DNA of 64,000 nucleotides from Streptococcus cuniculipharyngis (GTDB lineage Bacteria > Bacillota > Bacilli > Lactobacillales > Streptococcaceae). Where the stretch lies: positions 186,001 to 250,000 of the forward strand of contig NZ_VOHL01000002.1 of the NCBI RefSeq assembly GCF_007859195.1, given 5' to 3'. Made by a program: the position numbers and the translations under genes. Below are positions 28,349 through 39,200 of the stretch, piece after piece (position 1 is the stretch's first letter; every line of letters starts with the position of its first letter). The notes beneath the pieces were generated by a model. The model was not told where the DNA came from. It made no database searches and saw only the letters and a program-made list of their open reading frames with translations.

Positions 28349-28935
28349 AAACAGTCAAATACTTTCTCAAAGAATGGGGATTTTTTACCCTCTTTCTCAG
28401 CCTTTTCTTCCTCTCCTGGATTTTTGTCTGGGTCAATGTTAAAGTTGAAGGCCACTCCATGGATCCAACACTCCAAGATGGGCAAAGGCTCTTTGTCTTA
28501 AAGGTCACCCCTATTGACCGCTTTGATATTGTTGTCGCCAAGGAAGGGGATAAGAGCATCGTCAAACGGGTCATCGGCATGCCCGGAGACACCATCAGTT
28601 ATAACAATGACCAATTAACCATCAATGGCAAGGAGGTTAAAGAGGATTATCTCCAAACTTATCAAACTGCCTTTAAGCAAGATAAACTTCAGGCCACCTA
28701 TGCCTACAATTCTTTCTTCCAGCAACTGGCTAGCCAGGCCAGTGCCTTCACGACCGATAGTAGTGGCAGCCCTAACTTTACCGTCAAGGTCCCAGAAAAC
28801 CAATACTATCTCCTAGGTGATGATCGCCTCGTCTCCAAGGATAGTCGGGCAGTCGGCACCTTTAGCAGGCAGCAAATTGTCGGCGAGGTTAGTTTCCGCT
28901 TTTGGCCATTTTCAGCCATTGGCAAGGTTAAATAA
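28345..28935 (+). CDS. lepB: Signal peptidase I
   Basis: 196-aa type I signal peptidase with one N-terminal transmembrane anchor (about residues 12-32). The catalytic Ser38 is in [10 protein letters not shown] and the general-base Lys74 is in [12 protein letters not shown]-terminal [14 protein letters not shown] box completes the signature. It would process Sec-exported proteins such as the two LPxTG surface proteins in this window. The start overlaps the rnhC stop as ATGA. Confidence 0.94.
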   Translation: MKTVKYFLKEWGFFTLFLSLFFLSWIFVWVNVKVEGHSMDPTLQDGQRLFVLKVTPIDRFDIVVAKEGDKSIVKRVIGMPGDTISYNNDQLTINGKEVKEDYLQTYQTAFKQDKLQATYAYNSFFQQLASQASAFTTDSSGSPNFTVKVPENQYYLLGDDRLVSKDSRAVGTFSRQQIVGEVSFRFWPFSAIGKVK

Positions 28936-29002
28936 TACAGATGAGTCGAAGGCTATTGGTCTTCCACTCTTTTTTTACAGGATAAGCAAGCGAGGAACAT
29001 TT

Positions 29003-31405
29003 ATGGAATACTACTTTCTTGGCACTGTTGAACGGGTCATTTTCGAAAATGCCAGCAATTATTTTAAGATTGTCCTGCTCAATATTGACGAAACCGATAG
29101 TGACTTTGAGGATGTGGACATTATCGTCACAGGCACCATGGCTGATATCATTGAGGGGCAAGATTATACCTTTTGGGGGAATCTGACCAGACATCCCAAA
29201 TACGGGGAACAACTTCAGGTCAGCCGCTATGAAAAAGCAAGGCCTTCAGCATCTGGCCTTATCAACTACTTTTCTAGCCCACAATTTTCCGGAATTGGTA
29301 AAAAAACAGCGAAAAAAATCGTTGACCTCTATGGAGACAATGCCATTGACCAAATCTTAGAGGACCCCAACCAGCTCAAAAAAATTAAGGGATTATCTGC
29401 CCTGACCCGTGAAAAGTTCCTGGCCAAGCTCAAACTTAATTATGGCACCGAACAAATCCTAGCTAGACTGGCTACGTACGGCCTAAATCATCGGGTTTCT
29501 CTAACTATTTTTGACTATTATAAGGAAGAAGCCTTAGACGTCATTAAGGAAAATCCCTACCAACTAGTTGAAGATATCAAAGGCATCGGCTTTACCGTAG
29601 CCGATCAGTTAGCTGAGCAACTAGGCATCAGTAGTGACTCGCCCCAACGCTTTCGAGCTGCCCTGATCCATTCTTTGACGAAACTATCTTGGGATAGGGG
29701 AGACACCTATGTTGAAGCCCGCGACCTTCTCGAGCAAAGCCTGTCATTATTGGAAGAATCCCGTTCCTTAGAAATCGATCCCTCCCTCGTGGCCCAAGAA
29801 TTGAGCCAGCTAATTGCTGATGGCAAGGTGCAGCACAGTGACACCAAGATTTTTGAGAATAGCCTTTTTCATGCCGAGGCCGGTATTCAAAAAAATCTCC
29901 GGCGTATTTTGGACAATTCCCTTGAACAAGTGCTTGACCAGCACCGCTTAAATGAAGAAATTGAAAAAACAGAAAAACAGCTAGGAATCACCTATGACCA
30001 AGAACAAAAAACCGCCATCTGTCAAGCCCTCAGCCAAAAGGTCTTTATCCTAACCGGTGGACCAGGAACGGGGAAAACCACCATCATCAAAGGTATTATT
30101 GACATTTATAGCCGAATTCACCAGATAGACACTAAGAAAAAAGACCTGCCAATTATTCTGGCTGCCCCTACTGGCCGAGCGGCTCGTCGCATGAATGAAC
30201 TGACTGGCTTACCCAGTGCCACCATCCATCGTCACCTAGGGCTAACCTCTGACGATAGCGATTATCAGGCCTTGGACGACTATTTAGATGGTGACTTGAT
30301 TATTGTTGATGAATTTTCCATGGTTGATACTTGGTTAGCCCATCAATTACTGGCTGCCATCGCCTCCCATAGTCAGGTCATTATCGTCGGTGACAGCGAC
30401 CAACTCCCTTCTGTTGGACCGGGGCAGGTTTTGGCAGACCTGCTAGCCATCGCAGACATTCCTCAGGCTAGACTAGAGAAAATCTTCCGCCAATCTGACC
30501 AATCCACCATCGTCACCCTGGCCAGCCAAATGCGTGAGGGGCAGCTACCCCATGATTTTACGGAGAAAAAACCTGACCGCTCTTATTTTGAAGCTCAGGC
30601 CCAGCATATTCCGCAAATGGTGGAAAAAATCGTCCAAGCTGCCCTCAACAGTGGGCTAGCCCCCCAAGATATCCAAATTCTAGCCCCCATGTATCGTGGG
30701 CTAGCCGGCATTACCAACCTCAACAAACTCCTGCAAGACTTGCTCAATCCCCTAAGAGACCAGTTGGAGTTTAACGTCAACGACCAAGCTTTCCGTAAGG
30801 GCGATAAGGTTCTCCACTTGGTTAATGATGCCGAGCTCAACGTCTTTAACGGGGATATTGGCTACATCACTGATCTCATTCCCGCCAAATATACCGAAAG
30901 CAAACAAGATGAAATCCTCCTTGATTTTGACGGTATTGAAACCAGCTACCCCCGCAAGGATTGGCACAAAATCACCTTAGCCTACGCCATGAGTATCCAC
31001 AAGTCACAAGGCAGTGAATTTCCTGTCATTATCCTACCCCTGACCAGCCAAAGTGGCCGCATGCTCCAGCGTAATCTCATCTATACCGCCATCACCCGAG
31101 CTAAGAGTAAGCTGGTTCTACTGGGTGAGTGGACGGCCTTTGACTATGCTGTCAAACAGGAAGGTACCCAGCGAAAAACCTACCTCAAAGAACGCTTTCT
31201 GCCAGAGCTTATCCCCACCGAAAGTAAAACTTATCCACAAGATGTGGATAAGCCTGTGGGAAATGACCCAATTTCTGGGGAAAACTCTACCCCAAGTCTA
31301 GAAACAAGGGATAACTACCGCCTGACAGAAGATAATTGGTCAAGGATTGACCCCATGATTGGCTTAACTAAAGCTGATATCGAAGCATTTTTCAACAAGT
31401 CCTGA
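29003..31405 (+). CDS. recD2: RecD2-type ATP-dependent DNA helicase
   Basis: 800-aa superfamily 1B helicase. An OB-like N-terminal domain is followed by helix-hairpin-helix repeats (about 90-230). The motor contains Walker A LTGGPGTGKTTIIKG (about residue 352), Walker B LIIVDEFSMVD, motif III VGDSDQLPSVGPG, and the late motif AYAMSIHKSQGSEFP. The chosen ATG has GAGGA six bases ahead; a longer in-frame reading over the end of lepB has no support. RecD2 works in repair and replication-fork processing outside RecBCD. Confidence 0.94.
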   Translation: MEYYFLGTVERVIFENASNYFKIVLLNIDETDSDFEDVDIIVTGTMADIIEGQDYTFWGNLTRHPKYGEQLQVSRYEKARPSASGLINYFSSPQFSGIGKKTAKKIVDLYGDNAIDQILEDPNQLKKIKGLSALTREKFLAKLKLNYGTEQILARLATYGLNHRVSLTIFDYYKEEALDVIKENPYQLVEDIKGIGFTVADQLAEQLGISSDSPQRFRAALIHSLTKLSWDRGDTYVEARDLLEQSLSLLEESRSLEIDPSLVAQELSQLIADGKVQHSDTKIFENSLFHAEAGIQKNLRRILDNSLEQVLDQHRLNEEIEKTEKQLGITYDQEQKTAICQALSQKVFILTGGPGTGKTTIIKGIIDIYSRIHQIDTKKKDLPIILAAPTGRAARRMNELTGLPSATIHRHLGLTSDDSDYQALDDYLDGDLIIVDEFSMVDTWLAHQLLAAIASHSQVIIVGDSDQLPSVGPGQVLADLLAIADIPQARLEKIFRQSDQSTIVTLASQMREGQLPHDFTEKKPDRSYFEAQAQHIPQMVEKIVQAALNSGLAPQDIQILAPMYRGLAGITNLNKLLQDLLNPLRDQLEFNVNDQAFRKGDKVLHLVNDAELNVFNGDIGYITDLIPAKYTESKQDEILLDFDGIETSYPRKDWHKITLAYAMSIHKSQGSEFPVIILPLTSQSGRMLQRNLIYTAITRAKSKLVLLGEWTAFDYAVKQEGTQRKTYLKERFLPELIPTESKTYPQDVDKPVGNDPISGENSTPSLETRDNYRLTEDNWSRIDPMIGLTKADIEAFFNKS

Positions 31406-31416
31406 CACTTATCCAC

Positions 31417-31448
31417 AAAAGAGCAAGCCCCTGAGAGCCTGCTCTTTT
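31417..31448. terminator. Bidirectional terminator between recD2 and dinB
   Basis: AAAAGAGCA..GCCCC and GGGC-type / TGCTCTTTT arms form a stem flanked by A and T runs. It serves both convergent genes. Confidence 0.85.
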
Positions 31449-31449
31449 C

Positions 31450-32544
31450 CTATATATCCAATAAAATCAAATCACCTGTCTCCTCAAAGCCTGTCGCCGT
31501 TACCCCCAGCAAACGAATACCTGAAGGATTGTCTGCCAGCTCCTCAAAAATGGCAAAGACTTCCCGCTCCATCAGCTCCTCTTCTCTAGTCGGAAAATCC
31601 AAACTGTGCCGCTTGGTCAAGGTGGTAAAATCAGAATAACGCACCTTCAAGACCAAGGTCCGAGCGAGCTTATCTCGTTTGACTAAACTCTTAGCCACCC
31701 GTTTGACATGTTTGCTCAATTCCAGCTTGATGTCCTCCTCACGGTACAAGAGCTTGGCATAAGTTCGCTCACTACCGATAGACTTGCGTTCTCGATTAGT
31801 CTTTACTGGCGAATGATTAATTCCCCTAGCCTTTCGATAAAGGTCATAACCAAAACGACCAAAACGATCGATCAAAACGGTCTCTGACAAGCCTAGCAAA
31901 TCTTCCCCAGTATAGACCCCCAGTTCATGCAAGATTTCCACCGTTTTCTTGCCCACACCATGAAATTTCTCAATGGGCAAACCATTCAAAAAGGCTTGAG
32001 CCTGCTCCGGTAAAATTAAGGTCAGGCCGCGTGGCTTTTCAAAGTCACTAGCCAGTTTAGCCAAAAATTTATTGTAGGAAACCCCAGCCGAGCAGGTCAA
32101 ACCAAGCTCCCGCCAAATGTCATGCTGAATCAGCTTGGCAATTTTGACCGCCGACTTAATTGCCAGTTTATTGCTGGTGACATCCAAGTAGGCTTCGTCA
32201 ATGGACATGGGTTCAACCAAATCCGTATAGCGATGAAAAATCGCTCGCACCTGCTGCCCTACCTGACGGTACTTGGCATAATTTCCTGAAATAAAAATCG
32301 CCTGAGGACAACGCTCATAGGCCTCCTTGGTGGTCATGGCCGAATGAACGCCAAATTGCCTAGCCTCATAGTTACAGGTCGAAACCACCCCACGCCCCCC
32401 ACTCAGTCGCGGGTCTGCTCCGATAATGACGGGCCTTCCTTTCAGCTTGGGATTATCTCGTTCTTCAATGGCAGCAAAAAAGGCATCCATGTCAATATGA
32501 ATAATTTTTCGTGATGTGTCTTGTCGCAAGGGAAAAATTAACAT
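31450..32544 (-). CDS. dinB: DNA polymerase IV (Y family)
   Basis: 364-aa translesion polymerase. Catalytic motifs are [12 protein letters not shown] (about residues 17-28) and [11 protein letters not shown] (about 115-125). The HhH region [17 protein letters not shown] and the C-terminal little-finger domain follow. Full length, with no accessory gene beside it. No LexA-like operator was recognised upstream. Confidence 0.95.
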   Translation of the reverse strand: MLIFPLRQDTSRKIIHIDMDAFFAAIEERDNPKLKGRPVIIGADPRLSGGRGVVSTCNYEARQFGVHSAMTTKEAYERCPQAIFISGNYAKYRQVGQQVRAIFHRYTDLVEPMSIDEAYLDVTSNKLAIKSAVKIAKLIQHDIWRELGLTCSAGVSYNKFLAKLASDFEKPRGLTLILPEQAQAFLNGLPIEKFHGVGKKTVEILHELGVYTGEDLLGLSETVLIDRFGRFGYDLYRKARGINHSPVKTNRERKSIGSERTYAKLLYREEDIKLELSKHVKRVAKSLVKRDKLARTLVLKVRYSDFTTLTKRHSLDFPTREEELMEREVFAIFEELADNPSGIRLLGVTATGFEETGDLILLDI

Positions 32545-32642
32545 CTGCCACCTCCTAAATTCAACTAATCATTATAATACAGTTAGCCCAGCTTTGACAA
32601 CTGTTTTATAAAAGAAATTACGCCATCTTTGTGCTTTTGTTA

Positions 32643-32669
32643 TGTAACCGTTTGCTTTTATGGTAAGAT
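32643..32669 (+). promoter_or_regulatory. pflB promoter region: cre-like site and extended -10
   Basis: TGTAACCGTTTGCT (32643-32656) differs at one position from the cre pattern TGNAANCGNWNNCA. It is followed by TGGTAAGAT (extended -10 with TAAGAT at 32664-32669). CcpA control of mixed-acid fermentation at pfl is expected in streptococci. Confidence 0.5.
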
Positions 32670-32701
32670 AAACTTATAAAGACGATAAAGGAGACTTGTT
32701 T

Positions 32702-35014
32702 ATGGTAACTGTAAAAACAACAACTGATATTTTCGAAAAAGCCTGGGAAGGCTTCAAAGGGACGGATTGGAAAGAGAAAGCGAGTGTGTCACGCTTTGTC
32801 AATGCCAACTACACCCCTTACGATGGTGACGAAAGCTTCCTTGCGGGCCCAACTGCTCGCTCACTGCACATTAAAAAAATTGTAGAAGAAACCAAGGCCC
32901 ACTATGAAGCTACTCGTTTCCCAATGGATACTGACCGTGTCGCTTCTATCGCTGATATTCCTGCTGGTTATATTGACAAGGACAATGAGTTGATTTTTGG
33001 TTTACAAAACTCTGAACTCTTCCGCCTCAGCTTTATGCCAAAAGGTGGTATCCGCATGGCTGAAACAACCTTGGTTGAAAATGGCTATGAGCCAGACCCA
33101 ACCCTGCATGAGATTTACACCAAGCACACAACAACGGTTAATGACGGTATTTTCCGTGCCTACACCTCAAATATCCGTCGGGCTCGCCATGCTCACACCG
33201 TAACTGGCCTACCAGATGCCTATTCACGTGGCCGTATCATCGGGGTTTATGCTCGCCTTGCCCTCTACGGAGCTGACTACCTGATGCAAGAAAAGGTTAA
33301 CGACTGGAATGCCCTCACTGAGATTGATGAAGAAACTATCCGTCTTCGTGAAGAAATTAACCTCCAGTACCAAGCCCTTGCAGAAGTCATCAAATTTGGT
33401 GAACTCTATGGCTTAGACGTGCGTCGCCCTGCCTATGATACCAAGGAAGCTATCCAATGGACTAATATTGCCTTTATGGCAGCTGCGCGTGTCATTAACG
33501 GGGCAGCAACTTCTCTTGGTCGTGTTCCAATCGTCCTTGACATCTACGCTGAGCGTGACTTGGCAAGAGGTACCTACACCGAATCCGAAATCCAAGAGTT
33601 TGTTGACGATTTTGTCATGAAACTCCGCACGGTAAAATACGCTCGTACCAAGGCCTACGACCAACTCTATTCTGGTGACCCAACCTTCATCACGACTTCT
33701 ATGGCTGGTATGGGAAATGATGGCCGCCACCGTGTGACCAAAATGGACTATCGCTTCCTTAATACCCTGGACAATATCGGTAACTCGCCAGAACCTAACT
33801 TGACTGTTCTTTGGTCAAGTGAACTCCCTTATGCTTTCCGCCGCTACTGTATGCACATGAGCCACAAACACTCATCTATCCAGTACGAAGGTGTCTCAAC
33901 CATGGCTAAGGAAGGCTACGGTGAAATGAGTTGTATCTCTTGCTGTGTTTCGCCTCTTGATCCAGAGAATGAAGACAAACGTCACAACATTCAATACTTT
34001 GGTGCCCGTGTCAATGTCATGAAGACCCTCTTAACCGGTCTCAACGGTGGTTATGATGATGTCCATAAGGACTACAAAGTCTTCAATGTGGTTGAGCCAA
34101 TCACCTCAGAAGTTCTTGATTTTGATGAGGTCAAAGAAAACTTTGAAAAATCTCTCGACTGGTTGACCGACACCTACGTGGATGCCCTCAACATCATCCA
34201 CTACATGACTGACAAATACAACTACGAAGCCATTCAAATGGCCTTCCTGCCAAGTCATCAACGGGCCAACATGGGATTTGGTATCTGTGGCTTTGCCAAC
34301 ACTGTTGACACCCTATCTGCCATTAAATACGCAACCGTTAAGCCAATTCGTGACCAAGATGGCTACATCTACGACTACGAAACCATCGGTGATTTCCCAC
34401 GTTATGGTGAAGACGATGACCGTGTGGATGATATTGCCAAATGGCTCATGGAAGCCTTCTACACTCGCTTGGCTAGCCATAAGCTTTACAAAAATGCCGA
34501 AGCAACAGTATCACTCTTGACCATCACATCAAATGTTGCCTACTCAAAACAAACAGGTAACTCACCTGTTCACCGTGGGGTTTACCTCAACGAGGATGGC
34601 AGTGTTAACACTAGCCAAGTTGAATTCTTCCCACCAGGTGCTAACCCAACCAGCAAATCGCGTGGTGGCTGGCTCCAAAACCTCAACTCACTCTCAAAAT
34701 TGGAATTCTCACATGCCAACGATGGTATCTCATTGACCACTCAAGTCTCTCCGCGTGCCCTTGGTAAAACACGTGACGAGCAGGTCAAAAACCTAGTCAC
34801 CATCCTTGACGGTTACTTTGAAAATGGTGGCCAGCACGTCAACCTCAACGTCATGGACCTCAACGATGTTTATGAGAAAATCATGAACGGCGAAGATGTT
34901 ATTGTGCGTATCTCAGGTTACTGTGTCAACACCAAGTACCTCACCAAGGAACAAAAAACAGAATTGACCCAACGGGTCTTCCACGAAGTCCTTTCAATGG
35001 ATTCTGCTCTCTAA
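32702..35014 (+). CDS. pflB: Formate acetyltransferase (pyruvate formate-lyase)
   Basis: 770-aa glycyl-radical enzyme splitting pyruvate into acetyl-CoA and formate under anaerobic conditions. The active-site Cys pair is in [12 protein letters not shown] (about residues 415-420), and the C-terminal radical Gly is in [13 protein letters not shown] (about 740). AAAGGAG stands eight bases before the ATG. The activating enzyme is not in the window. The gene has its own promoter and terminator. Confidence 0.96.
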   Translation: MVTVKTTTDIFEKAWEGFKGTDWKEKASVSRFVNANYTPYDGDESFLAGPTARSLHIKKIVEETKAHYEATRFPMDTDRVASIADIPAGYIDKDNELIFGLQNSELFRLSFMPKGGIRMAETTLVENGYEPDPTLHEIYTKHTTTVNDGIFRAYTSNIRRARHAHTVTGLPDAYSRGRIIGVYARLALYGADYLMQEKVNDWNALTEIDEETIRLREEINLQYQALAEVIKFGELYGLDVRRPAYDTKEAIQWTNIAFMAAARVINGAATSLGRVPIVLDIYAERDLARGTYTESEIQEFVDDFVMKLRTVKYARTKAYDQLYSGDPTFITTSMAGMGNDGRHRVTKMDYRFLNTLDNIGNSPEPNLTVLWSSELPYAFRRYCMHMSHKHSSIQYEGVSTMAKEGYGEMSCISCCVSPLDPENEDKRHNIQYFGARVNVMKTLLTGLNGGYDDVHKDYKVFNVVEPITSEVLDFDEVKENFEKSLDWLTDTYVDALNIIHYMTDKYNYEAIQMAFLPSHQRANMGFGICGFANTVDTLSAIKYATVKPIRDQDGYIYDYETIGDFPRYGEDDDRVDDIAKWLMEAFYTRLASHKLYKNAEATVSLLTITSNVAYSKQTGNSPVHRGVYLNEDGSVNTSQVEFFPPGANPTSKSRGGWLQNLNSLSKLEFSHANDGISLTTQVSPRALGKTRDEQVKNLVTILDGYFENGGQHVNLNVMDLNDVYEKIMNGEDVIVRISGYCVNTKYLTKEQKTELTQRVFHEVLSMDSAL

Positions 35015-35018
35015 ACCT

Positions 35019-35048
35019 AAAAGAAGAACCCTTTGGTTCTTCTTTTTT
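35019..35048 (+). terminator. pflB terminator
   Basis: AAAGAAGAACC-CTTT-GGTTCTTCTTTTTT: an 11-bp stem with a T run. Confidence 0.92.
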
Positions 35049-35071
35049 AGTTACCTTAAACTTTGGAATAA

Positions 35072-36016
35072 CTAACTGTCCAAAAAACTCTCATCAATGG
35101 GAAAGAGAAGTTCACCTGTCTGGTTGAGTTTATTGATTGCTGCGATAAATTGAGGGAGAGCCTCAATATAATATTCGTTCGTCGGGTCAAAAGCCTTCAT
35201 CAGCTTAAAAAACTCAATCACCCGCCTTGCCTTAACCAGACCTTCCTTTTTATTCTGCCTGAGCAGATGGGCTGCCTCTTCTCGCTCCAGCATGGCCATG
35301 TCATAACTCATGCGAAAGGTGTTAAAGGAACGCCCTTTTTTAATCTCAGCAATGAGCTGGTCTGCTCGATGATAGTAGCCTTTTTCCGAGTAATAACCGA
35401 TAATAAAGAGCAAGCCATTATGGGCATTGGTCAGGGAGTTATAGTCCGTTGATTCCCGATAGGTTTTCAAATGATAAGCTTCTATCTTTTCAACCAAGGT
35501 AAAGGGCAGTTCCTGCATGAGCATGTTAAATAAATCAACTTCCAAGAGATTGAAGTGATTGACCCGCTTGAGATGATGAATGAGCTGGGTCTGATAGGTC
35601 TTATCTGCAATCCCTTGACGATAAGAGGCTAGGTTAGCCATGGCAAAGAGAACTTGCTTTTTATACTCAGGATTATCAAGATAATAGTCTTTAAGCTTTT
35701 CTACAGCTGCCGGAACAAACTGTTCAAAATGAACACCAGAATCAGCCAGCTCTGTCCAAATAGAAAAATAACTATCTAGCCGTTCTCCCTGATAAAAATC
35801 CAAAAAATCAACCCAATCTGCCCCGATGGAAATCAAAAGACGGGAAAACTTATCTAGAGTGATGCTTTTCTGTCCCTTTTCAAACTGACTCAAAAACTGG
35901 GGTGTCACAATATCTCTGGCAGCAGCCTTGAGCGATAACCCACGTGCCTCTCTCAACTCTTTAAAGGCTATGCCGAATATATGATATGATTTTTTATCCA
36001 AAATACTTTCTCCCAT
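35072..36016 (-). CDS. Rgg/GadR/MutR family transcriptional regulator
   Basis: 314-aa regulator. The N-terminal HTH (FKELREARGLSLKAAARDIV region, about residues 15-65) is followed by SQFEKGQKSITLDKFSRLL. The rest is an all-helical TPR-like domain of about 220 residues, as in Rgg proteins that sense short peptides. It is divergent from the metalloprotease operon and is its likely regulator. The first ATG has no ribosome site, only a (TA)9 run. The in-frame TTG at codon 6 (36001) has GGAG eight bases upstream and may be the real start. I found no short hydrophobic peptide gene beside it. Confidence 0.9.
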   Translation of the reverse strand: MGESILDKKSYHIFGIAFKELREARGLSLKAAARDIVTPQFLSQFEKGQKSITLDKFSRLLISIGADWVDFLDFYQGERLDSYFSIWTELADSGVHFEQFVPAAVEKLKDYYLDNPEYKKQVLFAMANLASYRQGIADKTYQTQLIHHLKRVNHFNLLEVDLFNMLMQELPFTLVEKIEAYHLKTYRESTDYNSLTNAHNGLLFIIGYYSEKGYYHRADQLIAEIKKGRSFNTFRMSYDMAMLEREEAAHLLRQNKKEGLVKARRVIEFFKLMKAFDPTNEYYIEALPQFIAAINKLNQTGELLFPIDESFLDS

Positions 36017-36034
36017 TATATATATATATATATA
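36017..36034. repeat. (TA)9 dinucleotide tract in the rgg leader
   Basis: Nine TA units lie directly upstream of the rgg ATG, between its -10 box and the start codon. Such tracts are prone to slippage. Confidence 0.85.
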
Positions 36035-36047
36035 TTAATCTGTACAT

Positions 36048-36076
36048 ATTATAAAATAATTCGGAAATCTTGTCTA
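36048..36076 (-). promoter_or_regulatory. rgg promoter
   Basis: Minus strand: TAGACA, 17 bases, TATAAT. Confidence 0.75.
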
Positions 36077-36082
36077 GCCCGA

Positions 36083-36158
36083 TGAAACTATAGTTTCAAA
36101 TTAGTTCAATTTTTTAAAAAAAAGGGGCTTTTCTGACTTTATTGAAACTATAATTTAA
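36083..36158. promoter_or_regulatory. Two related dyads between rgg and the metalloprotease operon
   Basis: 36083-36098 is a perfect 16-bp palindrome TGAAACTATAGTTTCA. A second, imperfect copy TGAAACTATAATTTAA starts at 36143, exactly 60 bases further on. The second contains a TATAAT that could be a -10 for the plus-strand operon. The half sequence AAACTATA/TATAGTTT equals the half-site of the recalled MET-box. Confidence 0.6.
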
Positions 36159-36211
36159 GACCCTCTTGATTTTCCTTATCAGTTTGGTAGATTAATCTTA
36201 GATAAAGTCAG

Positions 36212-36230
36212 TAAGAACTAACTGTTCTTA
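36212..36230. promoter_or_regulatory. Third dyad upstream of the metalloprotease gene
   Basis: TAAGAAC-TAACT-GTTCTTA is a perfect 7+5+7 inverted repeat, unlike the two others. It lies about 65 bases before the gene. Confidence 0.5.
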
Positions 36231-36294
36231 AATGACTTAGTTATTACCCCAGGGAACTTTCCTTGAAAAACATCGAAAAAGAAAGAGGATTATG

Positions 36295-39200
36295 ATGACA
36301 TTTAAGAAAAAAACATTCTTAGCCACTTCTGCCCTCTTGGCAGGAAGTTTAATCGCTCCGACTGTTTTAGCGGAAGAAAGCAGTAATCAGGCTAGTCCTG
36401 GTCTAACACAGGTATCTACCCCTGAGACAGAGATAAATAAGGGCCCAGTCAATAATACTGGATCAACAGAGACAGTCACCACTGACCAAACCAGCATGGT
36501 TAGCCCCAACCCTAACTTAGAAACAGGGGCGGATAATCAGCCGCAACTAAATCCCCAAGAAGAAACTGAGCAGAGTCTTGGCACAGACCAAAACCAGGAA
36601 GCAGGTCCAGCAAGCACAGACCCACTAGCACCGACCGTCACCGAAAAAGTACTAGAAACTGCCTCAACTGAGTATGTCATAGACGAGACCTTGGACTATG
36701 GCGAGAGGGAAATAATCACTGAAAAGCAAGACAGTATCGAGACCACTACGACCACCTATAAGACTGTCAACAATCCTCGGTACGACCTGCCTCTAGACGA
36801 AACTTACCGCTACAGTCCAGGGACAGTTTATACCATTGATGAGAGTAAGGAACTACCTAGCGACCGCATTGTGATTGATGAGAGCAAGCTTTTCTATCCC
36901 TTGCCAGAGGACCTAGACGCCTATGCCGCGCTAGTCGCTCAGATTCAAGCCAATCCTTCTATCCGTGAAGCTGCAAAGGGGGGACTCTTCACCAAAACCA
37001 TTAATGGTCGGACCTATTATTTTCCTACTGAATACTGGGATGGCTCAGGAAATAGCATTACAGGGGAAGAACATACCATTATTGAGAACATGACTCATCT
37101 TCAAGGTACATTCCTACCAACAAGAGACATGATACAATCGGCTTCCTCTACCTATCTAACTAAATTCATCCCTGTAGACAATAGCACTACAGCTGATGAC
37201 TTCAAGCGTTATTATAACAGCCATATTATCACTGAGAGTCAATATGCAGACGCTAAGGCAAATTTCCTTAGATTTCAAGCCATTGCTCCCCAAGTCGAAA
37301 AAGAGCTCATCGAACGTGGCAAACAACTTTTAGGGGATGATGTCAGCCCTGAAAAAATGGAGCATTACCTAGAATACTTTAATAATGCTAAAAAAGAAGC
37401 TAATGAAGCTTTTGATGCCATCACCCAACGCTACAACAATACGCTTAATTATCGTGGTTTTAGCACTGATTACAGTACAACAAGCCTGGAAGAGGAAAAA
37501 CGCCAATGGTTGGAAGAGCAACTAAATAAAATTCCACCTCAAATCCGACAGAATATTCCCAATCTTTTCGTCACCGATAACGATTTAATCCCCCATAGAC
37601 CAAATACAACCGGATTAGCTGACCTTTCTACCACTATTAATATAAAAAATACAAAATCAACGGACGAGTCTCCACGTACTCCCAAAAAACTCTTACGAAC
37701 CCTACTCCATGAAATAGGCCACACTATTGATATTAATAGTGGTTTACCATCTTATGTTGACGAGTCTGTCGGAAGTTTTTCAACTAACGATAATTTTACC
37801 AACATCTATACTACCTACTACAAGGATAGGATTGTTAGACCTCATTATCGTGATATCCAACAAGAAGCCTTTGCAAATGGTTTTGGTGAGTTTCTAGCTT
37901 GGAAACTCTTTGGTTACAAGCCTGTTCGCTATATCGCTCAAGATGAAGTAATATACGACGTAGAGGAAGACCATCAAAGGTACAAAGAGGGGTATAGCCC
38001 GATTGATAATCAAGCTGTCATTGATTACTTTGATAAACTCTATCAGAAACTTCTCGATAAACCAGCTACCAAGAGCGAGAAAGTTGTCGTCGTTGATCAG
38101 GTCACCATCACACATACCCCACGCAAGGATGGAAAAATTGCCCTTGGAACAAAACCAAAAGTGGAAGAAGAACTCATCGCCTTTGCGACCAAGGAAGTGG
38201 ACAGCCCTGACCTACTAGTCGGTGAAACAAAAGTCATCCAAGACGGAAAAAATGGGCTCAAACGTACGACCACCAGCTATAGTCTAGTCAACAAAGAAAC
38301 CGGTCAATTAGTTAGCAACACCATTAGTGAGATTGTCCGTGAAGCCATTGATCAAATTATCGCCGTCGGTACTAAAACTGTCTCTGTTCCTAAGTTTGAG
38401 TTTGCTACTGGAACTCCGGAGACTATCTCCATTCCTAAGTTTGAGTTTGCTACTGGAACTCCGGAGACTGTCTCAATTCCTAAGTTTGAGTTTGCCACTG
38501 GAACTCCAGAGACTGTCTCAATTCCTAAATTTGAGTTTGCTACTGGAACTCCGGAGACTGTCTCAATTCCTAAGTTTGAGTTTGCCACTGGAACTCCAGA
38601 GACTGTCTCAATTCCTAAATTTGAGTTTGCTACTGGAACTCCAGAGACTGTCGTCATCCCTACAGTTGAGTTTACCACTGGAACTCCGGAGACTGTCTCA
38701 ATTCCTAAGTTTGAGTTTGCTACTGGAACTCCGGAGACTGTCTCAATTCCTAAGTTTGAGTTTGCTACTGGAACTCCGGAGACTGTCTCAATTCCTAAAT
38801 TTGAGTTTGCTACTGGAACTCCAGAGACTATCGCTATTCCTAAGTTTGAGTTTGCTACTGGAACTCCGGAATCTGTAAAATACCCTACATTTGATTTATC
38901 AACATTATTACCAACCAATAAAGGTACTCAAACTCCTGGAACAACGGAGCTTAAGCCAGACATGACACCTCCTGTGATTAAGGACAATACTAAACCTGAA
39001 ACCTCCCCAACTAATCCAGTGATAGATTCCACCCCACCTACCAAAGAAGAAACCAAGCCAATCCTGGTTCCTACTGACACTGTCAAAACTGATCAATCAA
39101 GATCAGAGTTAGCTGACCAAACCGAGTCAATCCCAGCAGGGAAAGACATCATCATTGAATCTAGCAAGGTTCCTAACAAGCACTTGGTTCAGACCAACCC

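Noticed and set aside
28817-29002. N-terminal extension of recD2 over the end of lepB
   Set aside because: The residues are lepB sequence in another frame; GAGGA and the conserved MEYYFLGTVERVIF start lie at 29003.
36017-36294. Short hydrophobic peptide (SHP) pheromone gene for the Rgg regulator
   Set aside because: All ATGs in this interval open frames of only a few codons, or run straight into rgg before the inferred transcription start. No hydrophobic peptide with a basic start was found.
38386-38880. CRISPR-like regular repeat spacing
   Set aside because: Repeats are directly adjacent without spacers and lie inside a coding frame; no cas gene is present.
38327-38918. Long open frames in another plus frame and on the minus strand across the repeat block (about 183 and 188 codons)
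   Set aside because: They exist only because the 45-bp repeat is a multiple of three and lacks stops in those frames. They have no ribosome sites, and products are monotonous repeats.
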